A stretch of 64,000 nt of DNA from Labilibaculum antarcticum (lineage in GTDB: Bacteria; Bacteroidota; Bacteroidia; Bacteroidales; Marinifilaceae): assembly GCF_002356295.1 (NCBI RefSeq), contig NZ_AP018042.1, forward strand, positions 1,334,361 through 1,398,360. Direction: 5' to 3'. The notes beneath the pieces are model-generated. The model saw nothing but the letters and a program-made list of their open reading frames with translations. It was not told the DNA's origin and ran no database searches. A program made the position numbers and the translations under genes. Of this stretch, positions 11,301 to 17,070 are shown piece after piece (position 1 is the first letter of the stretch; the number at the start of each line of letters is the position of its first letter).

Positions 11301-11858
11301 ACAAGTCAATTCTGCTTCAATACTTAAAGTTCCCTGATTAAAATAGACTGTATTATCAAATAAATACAGATCACTGGTAACTCTCCAACCACCATTGTTT
11401 TCAAAAAAGAAATCACCATTAAATGAATTCCCCCCAAAATCAATTACATTTCCTAAGGTATTTGCTCTAAAATAAAGAGGACGATCAAGGTCGATAATCA
11501 TCTGAGTGTTGAATTTCACACCTCCGTAAATCACCAAATAATGAGCAATATTATTATCCGTTTTCAGAGTAGGTGTGTTTTGTACATTGCCCCAATGCAT
11601 ATTCAGACAACGTGCAACACTAGTGATTACAACCTCTGCTCCTGCATCAGGAAAAGAAAATTCATCAAAATAGACGTTATCATCTTTATCTGGCAACAAG
11701 GCTCCTGGATTAATCTTACCGCCCGGCTGATCGCTCCAATGTTGTATGTCATTGAAATTACCAGAACCGCTAATCCAATAAAAATCCTTAGCCTCGGCGG
11801 ATAAATATAATAGCTGTAAAAAAATAATTAATAGTAGACTTACTCCATTTCTTTTCAT
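2334..11858 (-). CDS. Giant SprB-repeat adhesin-like protein with T9SS type B sorting domain
   Basis: This 3174-residue secreted protein has a signal peptide (1-23, ending SAEA). About five modules of 340-380 residues follow, starting near residues 26, 384, 728, 1090 and 1470. Each opens with a W-x-G...W-x(4-7)-NW/HW...C-x-P...D(D/N)-V-x-F pattern (for example IKWTGNVDSDWFTAGNW) and continues as beta-rich sequence. An Ig-like segment lies near 1840-1930. Roughly fourteen SprB-type repeats of about 80 residues span 1936-3080, with motifs such as GGTPNYLIEWSDG, GTYDVKVIDEHGC and ISGLAGGTY. The C-terminus (about 3082-3174, IPKAFTPNNDSYNDFWDI ... VIYDRWGKAVY) is a gliding-associated type B sorting domain. 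By family knowledge it is exported by the T9SS and shown on the surface or released; its ligand is unknown. The frame is intact with no frameshift. Confidence 0.92.
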   Translation of the reverse strand: MKRNGVSLLLIIFLQLLYLSAEAKDFYWISGSGNFNDIQHWSDQPGGKINPGALLPDKDDNVYFDEFSFPDAGAEVVITSVARCLNMHWGNVQNTPTLKTDNNIAHYLVIYGGVKFNTQMIIDLDRPLYFRANTLGNVIDFGGNSFNGDFFFENNGGWRVTSDLYLFDNTVYFNQGTLSIEAELTCGSLVSENPVSRELYLNSATINLDGSGTVLSIQTDNLNLYPGDSKIIVSATNSTIEITGTKRVDFYDVLFTGNNGVIESSNILTSFHDVNFDLDGSLQGENDFNDLTLTAGQTYSINNGTQNINGIFTALGECYAYINLIGDAAGGNISATAVNLNHLKVQNINASGDAIPFVANNSYNLGGNNNVNWTFNAPPSDDYIWLGTAGDGKWGTHSNWDSNCVPSRNNNAIIGAGYTVEIDVPAECKSLSIDDAAILQGSNNLGIFGSLAAGNCTWVFDGEIQFDGDNTTNRIAINSVFIGPVSFIGAGEWTVDTDITVTNNLELFKGKLHVNGNRLTVGQFISTSTYNRELDLTNSNMDINDGVSKAWNIAGSNFALTSSNSEIKLLSDGAEFYNNTSDYLTYGSVVFNYPDGQVFLTNEGEDPVFKKLNFNGSAKLSGDHQFEQLVLNQGKEYLFQSGSTQKILNADGLRAHGTCYEYITLKGDGGIAFFDCDVSSSDLIRLRIEDVNVKGGYITSGNLLEAKESIGISGYDGWFFPNDLTGTTIKWTGNVDSDWFTAGNWEGGCLPNRLDDVVFDDANILNSYEVNISKKASLAECHNMTWTNANSMSFTGDQPISIFGSLDFSEMLNANYDYSGDFYMKSENPATIDAGAVELISDLLFEGTQQDDDTWLAGTWTLTSALKTSGLIRLEYGGIVSNDQEMEAASFLSPSDNARSLTLGSSIFKLERFEISPDGFTFDAGTSEIIFTTEGNLIISKGAVPVAFNNVTFEDADGNSHLKNYSDDVSFNNLAFNGNTYFEQANDSKINFSAESIELAIGKTYVFESGQTYIFGDVIANGACEGTIDITASRADQAIFQAKTGVTNITVNSVNILNVKAEPTDVFVAKASINLGGADGWKFEDEPAGIDLFWILGTGNWDDPGHWATTSGALIADGCVPTAKDNVFFDNGSFTDTEQTVYTGASDIRCRTMDWTGSEAARPYFEMGTTDITGVYIYGSLIFNSAVEIDLSPMVDFYFRATELQEINSFGYVFPNIVEFDGKGGEWKLLDDMIMEGDCFIRYGKLITDGNVLECKSITSTDPPEGINSRSLDIQNSNVTINGKDDVFGFSLNLNLADFNYDQGFEFLSDNSTITFTNDAKVSILGTATHSINFNNVVFEKEGVLSANSVTGFLPYVEYLNFKNNGNVSGNYKFGTVELGRGFEFKFQNGKIYEMGYLLADGSCFAPISLHSDKDTKQTTILAANDVTGNFLELKDIVGDASKGASYTATNSFDLGNVTGWIIDGAIDPIALYWTGNGIDDSWDNHENWSRTEDGSEEGCKPTLNDDVFFTSNSFLGSKLVELTADGQCHNMTWYDDVDPGANFTVDASLQIGGFMDLTATMSLSMRGAFDFIGDGLAGDKIVDFANKSMDGDVIFNGDAQSWIWNSSLITSGDLYLESGSVNTGGNKFTVGRFSSLSSAVRQFDMSDSQVTVTSDEPTGWNMIMNTAGGLDFIATDTKITFANGGGIYCKTDNEVTFGFIDFMNNGIIKIIGLGKGSFGSVSFFEQGQIYGDNTFTNLEFTLGYENNIIESGKTITVINDLKMEGVRCSYVFLKASTPGSKAFINKPSGLYSKIFNTSFTDIAGSSGSGGDHPVRYKYDDNSGSSTGFYELTEDADGDGIDEENPRSFESSFEKQEWCSNVAIIDNVTGFPINSSTTFQWLYSIDGSSYVVIDGETNAVIEVTESGFYKVKVMYSLSNEASNCEIESIAEVLLGTVSNVSLEITANNVKCYGEGNGYIIAKVKEGADGNYPDYTFLWKDEAGNDLIDSPDEINWTSTVTNLTPGKYNITVADSKNCDFDTIVNIFDAYELIVDDITPKYLTCFTIPTGEILVTASGGTGNLSYFLDNVVQSSENITGLYSGDYKVHVSDANLCLTPDQDITLNSNPEIVMDLNGSDLLCYNDSNGEFVPIITGGVPDYTYAWTGPAGYTATTANISGLAGGTYELTLTDAVNCPSALSHLLVEPQELITKELTIEAANCNGEKSGEIFVEATQGTPGYEYSLNRDEDTTDKYENTTGIFSDLAPKDYTLRIVDAKKCEFESIVTIAEPGEIGFLVEDIVLPTCKKTADGIILITPYGGNSGYKYSWSGPSDYRSYSQNIENIESGDYSLLITDKNNCFSEGKVDLNLGLTIQLGLVVEQHIKVAGIKSGILSIETLEGTIPYSFTVTGPGGYSSVSPDNYDDNSFLIENLAAGVYTVVATDASGCSTVEKSIIIKEPGAAFTYIEEKQAVGCVGSPVGELRAHATGGDDIFTYNWSGPGAYTGTGETVSGLAEGVYTVTATSAGQSATNTYELLAPYPINASLASVKNVSCNNTADGEIELDVDFGSADYTIAWTNGAGFLSSAKHILDLEPGTYDYTITSEYACSVSGSATITEPTQLALTVTPFDISAEGERDGELSATVTGGTPPYIFIVSGPNGYSYSESANASGNISVNGLEMGVYEVVVLDANECRIEDSKRVHEPAKLLLFVTSKTDVTCPDGDDGAVTVDYLGESDPANLSFSWTGDHYFRSTDKDVKDMKAGTYIVTVYDSLGDPGYERQSLQVIVDEPEKLVPEFWKKDISCFGLIDGYINLHPKGGTPGYTYLWGGPGVVGVNEDQQGLSAGTYSVQITDFNNCKSEIATIEIVEPKEVLVTVAGFSEPTCYGLEDGWIQLDISEGTEPYLVNWDNYGSITKDIFDIESGDYSFVVVDNNGCETVGSKPLSQPDTLIAEIIDFEGPNCHGENSGSALVDISGGTPNYLIEWSDGQETDIASDLRVGTYDVKVIDEHGCFDVSSVELIQPEELIVEVEASRPTTMDANDGSIRIDVSGGVLDYSIDWVDQDLNPYYGTSIEDLGRGRYDLTIIDQNGCLRDSTIVLEYLYENRIKIPKAFTPNNDSYNDFWDIERIEFVQKLKIVIYDRWGKAVYIFSGTGNQYRGDPWTGADGNTNLPIGSYYYAVELDDEKPMMGTVTILR

Positions 11859-12170
11859 AACAATTGGTTTTCCTATAGATCGACATCTTTAAAAGACTTA
11901 GGCAGAAACATATATTCTGTGCATTAAAGAATCTTTTGTTTTGACGAGAGAAAAATAAATAAGTTTCAAATTTGGCGAAAAATTTCAACATATTATTTAT
12001 CATTCCTTGATATTTCGTACAACAAAAGCTTTATTTTAACACATTATATGCGTGAGAGTTCCATTTAAATTAATTTAAACAACAGTAAGCATAACCATAT
12101 CAGTTAATTACAAAAAAATACCCCATTTTTGAAAAGTCAAAATGGGATATCAATTCTAAATATGATATTT
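11859..12170. other. Intergenic region upstream of the giant gene
   Basis: This 312-bp AT-rich stretch lies between the start of the giant gene and the end of the 418-residue protein gene. Its right end carries the minus-strand terminator-like hairpin described separately. The remainder should hold the promoter of the giant gene, but no exact TAnnTTTG box was seen there. A 71-residue minus-strand open frame overlapping the giant gene's start shows no recognisable features and is not called. Confidence 0.5.
12112..12150 (-). terminator. Rho-independent terminator after the 418-residue protein gene
   Basis: CCCATTTTTGA (12122-12132) pairs with TCAAAATGGG (12137-12146) around a short loop, with one T bulged. 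On the minus strand the hairpin is followed by TATTTTTTTG. It lies 21 bp past the stop codon at 12171. Confidence 0.7.
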
Positions 12171-13427
12171 TCACATAAAATCGATTCGTTTAATATCTTC
12201 CCACTTAAAGTTTTGGTATTCACCTTCGTTCACAAAAACGATTACTCCAGCATTTTTATTCGAAACATCAGTTTGATCGCCCAAATATAGTTTCATACCG
12301 TTTTTAAGTTCAACAAGGCAGTAATTATAAGCCACAGGTTCAATACTTCTGATATTTCGAAATGGAACAAAAAATTCCAGTTCATCATTTAAGCCATTCA
12401 AAATTTCAGAATCCATCGCCTCATCTAAATCGTAAACAATAACACCTTTATACGATTCACCTCCCTTTGTAACTAATGTACCGAACAACCTTTCAGATAC
12501 CCTATATTCTGATAAACAATCATTATTGCTTTTTGAACGAGGAAGAATCTCCAAAGAAAGAAAGTGACTCCAAGGGAAATCAATGCGTCCAACATCCGGG
12601 ATACTCACAACAATTCCTCTGTTGTATTTATTTACATCATTTTCACCAGTCAATTCGAACTGTCGATCGGAGCTCAAAGTAATAAGACTACCTCTTTCCG
12701 TTTTTTCAATTGTTTTAATTTTATTGAAAGGAATTGCCAAGTCACCATCACGACCTCTTCCATCCAATATATCACCAGCCAGCCGCTCGTCATGATCCCA
12801 CTGAATAAAACCGGTAAACTCACCTTTTGTTGTTGATAATTTCCCATATATCGGCTCACCGAAAGTTTCCACTTTATTTGTAGCCGGCGTTTCAAAATTC
12901 ACAATTTTAATACGCTCCCAATCTATTTTCAACAAACCTAATTCCTGATCAATAATCCAAACTTTGGTTCCTACATCATTCGAACCTCCAGAAAGATTGA
13001 TATACTTCCCATCTTTAAGCTCCAAACTTACCGATTCGCTTCCGGTTACAGAGATTGATTTTATATCGCCAAAGCGACATTGAAATTTCCGATCGTATAT
13101 ACTTGTTGTGTTTCGTCTTTCATCATTGATTGTGACTTCGAAACGATCCCAATATCTTTTCTTGCTATTTCTCTCGTAATTAATTCTTTCTTTGGATTCC
13201 GGTAGGTATTTCAGATAAGGATTTTCTTCTTTTTCAGCATTAAACACATCAGATAAAAACACCTCCTCATCATTCCAACGAATGGCACCCTGATACACAT
13301 CACCATCAACAGTGGTAATGCTACCGTATAAATAACAAGGATATGTTTGGCCTGAAGCTGAAAATGAGCCTAGGAATAGTTGAGCTAGAAGAAAAAAGAA
13401 CAAGAGATTTTTTGCTAAATAATCCAT
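12171..13427 (-). CDS. Unrecognised exported protein built of three related repeats
   Basis: I do not recognise this 418-residue protein. It has an N-terminal signal peptide (LLFFFLLAQLFLGSFSASG). The mature part looks like three copies of one module, starting near residues 30, 190 and 305. Each copy reads roughly as Y/F-G-x-(I/L)-x-T-x-x-G, then (Y/F)-x-G-x-I, then W/Y-(N/D)-x-(D)-E, a D-(I/V)-(L/F)-N/D stretch, a (C/I/V)-(R/P)-F-x-x-I-x-(S/T)-I segment, L-x-(D/N)-G, and a DV...W-x-x-(I/F) ending. This suggests a secreted or periplasmic beta-rich scaffold. It closes a minus-strand run headed by HlyD/ABC efflux genes, 87 bp after the 95-residue gene, so a link to that exporter is possible but unproven. 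Confidence 0.75.
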   Translation of the reverse strand: MDYLAKNLLFFFLLAQLFLGSFSASGQTYPCYLYGSITTVDGDVYQGAIRWNDEEVFLSDVFNAEKEENPYLKYLPESKERINYERNSKKRYWDRFEVTINDERRNTTSIYDRKFQCRFGDIKSISVTGSESVSLELKDGKYINLSGGSNDVGTKVWIIDQELGLLKIDWERIKIVNFETPATNKVETFGEPIYGKLSTTKGEFTGFIQWDHDERLAGDILDGRGRDGDLAIPFNKIKTIEKTERGSLITLSSDRQFELTGENDVNKYNRGIVVSIPDVGRIDFPWSHFLSLEILPRSKSNNDCLSEYRVSERLFGTLVTKGGESYKGVIVYDLDEAMDSEILNGLNDELEFFVPFRNIRSIEPVAYNYCLVELKNGMKLYLGDQTDVSNKNAGVIVFVNEGEYQNFKWEDIKRIDFM

Positions 13428-13514
13428 ACTTCCTGATTTAATTTATTGGTACTTTCCGCTCGTATGACGAACAGACACAACAAAAGTTACACAAGAAGCA
13501 AATAATTTATTCAG

Positions 13515-13802
13515 CTATTTTTTACGAAACAGTACCTGAATGTTCTTTGATGATTCTGTTGGAGTAAAAATTTGTATCAACTCCCAATCCGAATCGTACT
13601 CCGCAATCACCTTTTTCAGATTATAAATTTTGAGTAATTTCTCCGTAATAGTATCAGATTTTTCGTCCAACTCTTTGGATACATCCCATGAAAATGATTC
13701 CAATCTAAAGAACACAGACAATTTCTTATTCACCAGTTTCACTTCCACTTCTGCAACTTCATTATCATCACCTAATGGTATTGGCACACATATTTCTCTC
13801 AT
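13515..13802 (-). CDS. Unrecognised small soluble protein
   Basis: This 95-residue frame (MREICVPIPLGDDNEVAEVE...) has no signal peptide, membrane segment or recognised domain. It looks like a compact alpha/beta protein: beta-like strands (AEVEVKLVNKKLSVFFRLES), a central helix rich in Lys and Glu (SKELDEKSDTITEKLLKIYN) and a final strand (NIQVLFRKK). It starts 36 bp after the ABC permease gene and precedes the triple-repeat protein gene on the same strand, so it is probably in the same transcript. The absence of a longer overlapping frame and its operon position support it as a real gene. Function unknown. Confidence 0.6.
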   Translation of the reverse strand: MREICVPIPLGDDNEVAEVEVKLVNKKLSVFFRLESFSWDVSKELDEKSDTITEKLLKIYNLKKVIAEYDSDWELIQIFTPTESSKNIQVLFRKK

Positions 13803-13838
13803 GAGTAAAAGATTTTAGAACGTTTTACAATATTGAGT

Positions 13839-16277
13839 TTATTCGTATTTAATTGCTTTGATTGGATCTGCATTTGCTGCCCTAAACGATTGCCACGCAA
13901 CTGTAAACAAACCAATAACCAAGGAAATAATAAGAGTCGCGACAAACACCCAAATGCCTATTGATATACGATATGGAAAATCGTTTAACCAAGCACTTAA
14001 CGCCCAATAGGAAATCGGTACTGCTATTAAATTAGCAAACAGAATTAATCTTATAAATTCACCCGTTAGCAGATACACCAATTTAACTACCGGCGCACCC
14101 AACACTTTTCGAATCCCCAACTCCTTGTTACGTTGTTCAGCCATAAAAGAAGACAATCCAAAAAGTCCCATAGATGCAATCAAGATACTTATCAAAGAAA
14201 AAATTGAAAAAATCCAGGTTAATCTTTCTTCCGGCTCGTAATTTTCTTTCATCCGATCATCTAAAAAGAAGTATCCAAAAGACATATTTGGACAGAATTG
14301 ATTCCAAACTTTCTCTATATATGTTATGGTTTCTTTTCTATTTTTAGAATTTATTTTCACGTGTAAATTTCTTCGATAATCAGGATTCTCCGAAACAACA
14401 AGATTCATTGGTTCAATTAAATTTTTAAGCGGCTGATAATTAAAGTCTCTTATCACTCCAATCACTTCTCCCAATTGAACCTCTCCACCATCTTCAACGC
14501 CTTCAATCTTCAATCCTAACTGAAGTTTTTTCCCTAAGGAATTATCACCCCAATTAAATTTAACCGCAGCAGCCTGATTAACAATAAATGAATTCGCCGT
14601 ATCCGATGGAATCTCCCTATTAAATTTCCGCCCTTTCAGTACATCCATTTCCATCACATCGATATAATCGAAATCAACGACATTAAAATTTAATGCATAC
14701 TGTGCCATTCCTTCATCACTCTCGAACAAATGAACAGTTTTCGAACCTCCAAAACCAATTAGAGAACTTGAAGTTGTGACACCTTTAATATTTGGATTTT
14801 TCTTCAACTCCATTTTAAAAGCATCCATTCTGGTACGAAATACAGTATCTCGAATTGAAGCAACAAGAACATCTTTTTTATTAAATCCCAAATCCATATT
14901 ATTCATATATAGAAACTGAGATGCAACAATTATAGTTCCGCTGATCATTATGGCTGAAATCGTAAACTGTGAAATCACAAGTATTTTCCGAAGAAATCCA
15001 TTTGCGCCACTTTTACCATTCCTTCCCTTTAGAATAAATACCGGCTGAAAGGAGGACAAATAAAGAGCAGGGTAACTTCCTGAGAAAAGACCTACTAGAA
15101 CCGCAAGAATCACATTAAACAGGATTACCTCCGGGGTATCCACAACACTTAAAATTAAATCCTTATTTACTAATTGATTAAACAGAGGTAATACTAACTC
15201 AACACATATAAGAGCAACAATAAGAGCGAATACAGTTAGCGATACACTCTCCAACATAAACTGACGAATAATATTTTCGCGCTGCGCACCTACAACCTTT
15301 CTAATACTAACCTCTTTTGCCCGTTTCGTTGATCGTGCAGTTGCCATATTCATATAGTTTATACTGGCTATGGACAATATGAAAATGGCTATTGCTGTAA
15401 GGATATAAATGTATTTTATATTTCCGGTTGGGGCATCCCATTGCAACTGCGATCTTAAATGAATATCACCAAGGTGTTGTATAATTAATTTGTACTTAAC
15501 ACCCAACTGATCGCCAAGCTCCTTCATGTATTTCTCGTAGTAAGCCGGAAATTTTTCCAAGATGGCATCAGACTCTGAGTTTTCTTTTAAAAGCAGAAAA
15601 GTATAATTGTTAAATGACCAAAATGAGATTGGTTGCTGACTGTTAAATTGCTCTGCTCCCCGAATGCTTTCCAATGTTTTCATGGAATAAAAAGCATTGT
15701 ATTTAAAATGGCTATTCGAAGGAAGATCTTTCATTACTCCGCTAACAGTATAGGCTACATTTTCACCAACAAGCAACAACTTTCCTATAGGATCTTCGCC
15801 GTTAAAATACTTATCAGCCAGAGTTTCATTTAAGACTATTGAGTAAGGCTGAGTAAGAGCTTTATCGGGATCTCCTTTTAGCAATGGAAAGCTAAAAATG
15901 GTAAATACCGAAGAATCAACAAAAGCGATACGCTCTTCATAAAACTCTTTATCATCATATTTAAACTGCTGCCTTCCTGAGCCCTGAAAACGAACAAATT
16001 GCTCTACCTCAGGAAATTCCTCGGCAAAGGTTGGTCCAAATGGCAAAGGTGATGTCGCAACACGGTCTCTCTTTCCACTCAATGTAAAATCCGATCCCAA
16101 ACGAATGATCCGTTCATGATTTACATTGTATTTATCGTATGATAATTCATCCTGAACAAATAGCAGAATCAGAATTGTACACATTAACCCAAGCGACAAG
16201 CCAACAATATTTATTGTTGTGTAGAACTTGTTTCTAGAAAAGTTTCGAAAAAGGGTAATGAAAAAATTCTTAAACAT
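13839..16277 (-). CDS. MacB-like ABC transporter permease (FtsX domain)
   Basis: This 812-residue inner-membrane protein has an N-terminal membrane helix (ITLFRNFSRNKFYTTINIVG), then a large periplasmic MacB-PCD-like region and FtsX core. Three helices lie near 285-400, including the family motif NYMNMATARSTKRAKEVSIRK. A second periplasmic domain and a second FtsX core follow near 690-812, with MAEQRNKELGIRKVLGAP and a final NADPIKAIKYE. This duplicated layout is the usual Bacteroidota form of the MacB/YknZ type permease. With the ATPase 85 bp upstream and the HlyD adaptor it should form a mechanotransmission exporter of an unknown compound. It is a paralogue of the 782-residue permease in the same cluster; the two may act as a heterodimer. 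Confidence 0.9.
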   Translation of the reverse strand: MFKNFFITLFRNFSRNKFYTTINIVGLSLGLMCTILILLFVQDELSYDKYNVNHERIIRLGSDFTLSGKRDRVATSPLPFGPTFAEEFPEVEQFVRFQGSGRQQFKYDDKEFYEERIAFVDSSVFTIFSFPLLKGDPDKALTQPYSIVLNETLADKYFNGEDPIGKLLLVGENVAYTVSGVMKDLPSNSHFKYNAFYSMKTLESIRGAEQFNSQQPISFWSFNNYTFLLLKENSESDAILEKFPAYYEKYMKELGDQLGVKYKLIIQHLGDIHLRSQLQWDAPTGNIKYIYILTAIAIFILSIASINYMNMATARSTKRAKEVSIRKVVGAQRENIIRQFMLESVSLTVFALIVALICVELVLPLFNQLVNKDLILSVVDTPEVILFNVILAVLVGLFSGSYPALYLSSFQPVFILKGRNGKSGANGFLRKILVISQFTISAIMISGTIIVASQFLYMNNMDLGFNKKDVLVASIRDTVFRTRMDAFKMELKKNPNIKGVTTSSSLIGFGGSKTVHLFESDEGMAQYALNFNVVDFDYIDVMEMDVLKGRKFNREIPSDTANSFIVNQAAAVKFNWGDNSLGKKLQLGLKIEGVEDGGEVQLGEVIGVIRDFNYQPLKNLIEPMNLVVSENPDYRRNLHVKINSKNRKETITYIEKVWNQFCPNMSFGYFFLDDRMKENYEPEERLTWIFSIFSLISILIASMGLFGLSSFMAEQRNKELGIRKVLGAPVVKLVYLLTGEFIRLILFANLIAVPISYWALSAWLNDFPYRISIGIWVFVATLIISLVIGLFTVAWQSFRAANADPIKAIKYE

Positions 16278-16362
16278 GTTTGTTCAATTAAATTAATACG
16301 AAATCAATTTTCAGAAGAGTAACCAAAAAATTGAATCATAACTGCAAAAGAATTCTACTTTT

Positions 16363-17052
16363 CTAGAGCTTTTGCCTCATATTCTCGGTTACAATGTGAC
16401 CATCGAAAAGCTGAATAATACGATGACTCCGATCAGCATCTGATGGTGAGTGAGTTACCATGACAATCGTGGTTCCTTCCTCGTTTAGTTGAGTTAATAG
16501 ATTCATTACCTCTTCTCCATTAGCCGAATCTAAATTACCCGTAGGCTCATCCGCCAAAATCAGTTTCGGTTTTGAGATCACTGCTCTTGCAATAGCGACT
16601 CTTTGTTGCTGGCCACCTGACAATTGCTGAGGGAAATGCTTAGCTCTATGAGCAATACTCATTCTTTCCAAAGCCTCATTTACTCTTCTTTTTCTCTCCG
16701 AACCAGATACTTTCATATACAAAAGAGGCAACTCTACGTTCTCAAAAACAGTTAATTCATCAATCAAATTAAAACTTTGAAAAACAAAACCAATGTTCTC
16801 CTTTCTCAAGTTTGTTCTTTGTCTTTCGGTGTAATTCTCTACCTGAAATCCATTAAAATGAAGCTCACCTTCAGTTGGATTATCAAGCAATCCAATAATA
16901 TTGAGCAAGGTAGACTTCCCACATCCTGAAGGACCCATAATTGCAACAAACTCGCCCTTATTAATATCCAGATTGACATTATTTAATGCCGTAGTTTCCA
17001 CCTCATCGGTTCTGAAAACCTTAATTAAATTTTTAGTGTTGATCATAGCCAT
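16363..17052 (-). CDS. ABC transporter ATP-binding protein (MacB/LolD type)
   Basis: This 229-residue cytoplasmic ATPase shows every ABC motif: Walker A GPSGCGKSTLLN, Q-loop VFQSFNLI, signature LSGGQQQRVAIARA, Walker B LILADEPTGNLDS and H-loop MVTHS. The length and the TGNLDS ending match the MacB/LolD/FtsE branch, which powers FtsX-fold permeases without pumping substrate through the membrane itself. It lies between the two permease genes, 18 bp after the upstream one. ATGs at 17052 and 17046 both fit as the start (MAMINTKNLI or MINTKNLI). Confidence 0.93.
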   Translation of the reverse strand: MAMINTKNLIKVFRTDEVETTALNNVNLDINKGEFVAIMGPSGCGKSTLLNIIGLLDNPTEGELHFNGFQVENYTERQRTNLRKENIGFVFQSFNLIDELTVFENVELPLLYMKVSGSERKRRVNEALERMSIAHRAKHFPQQLSGGQQQRVAIARAVISKPKLILADEPTGNLDSANGEEVMNLLTQLNEEGTTIVMVTHSPSDADRSHRIIQLFDGHIVTENMRQKL

Positions 17053-17070
17053 ATCTATTTAAACATTCAC

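Noticed and set aside
11788-12003. 71-residue minus-strand frame overlapping the start of the giant gene
   Set aside because: It overlaps the signal peptide region of the giant protein in another frame, is low in complexity and has no family signal.
12476-12836. Three overlapping plus-strand frames inside the triple-repeat gene
   Set aside because: They arise opposite a coding frame that has a signal peptide, repeat structure and terminator.
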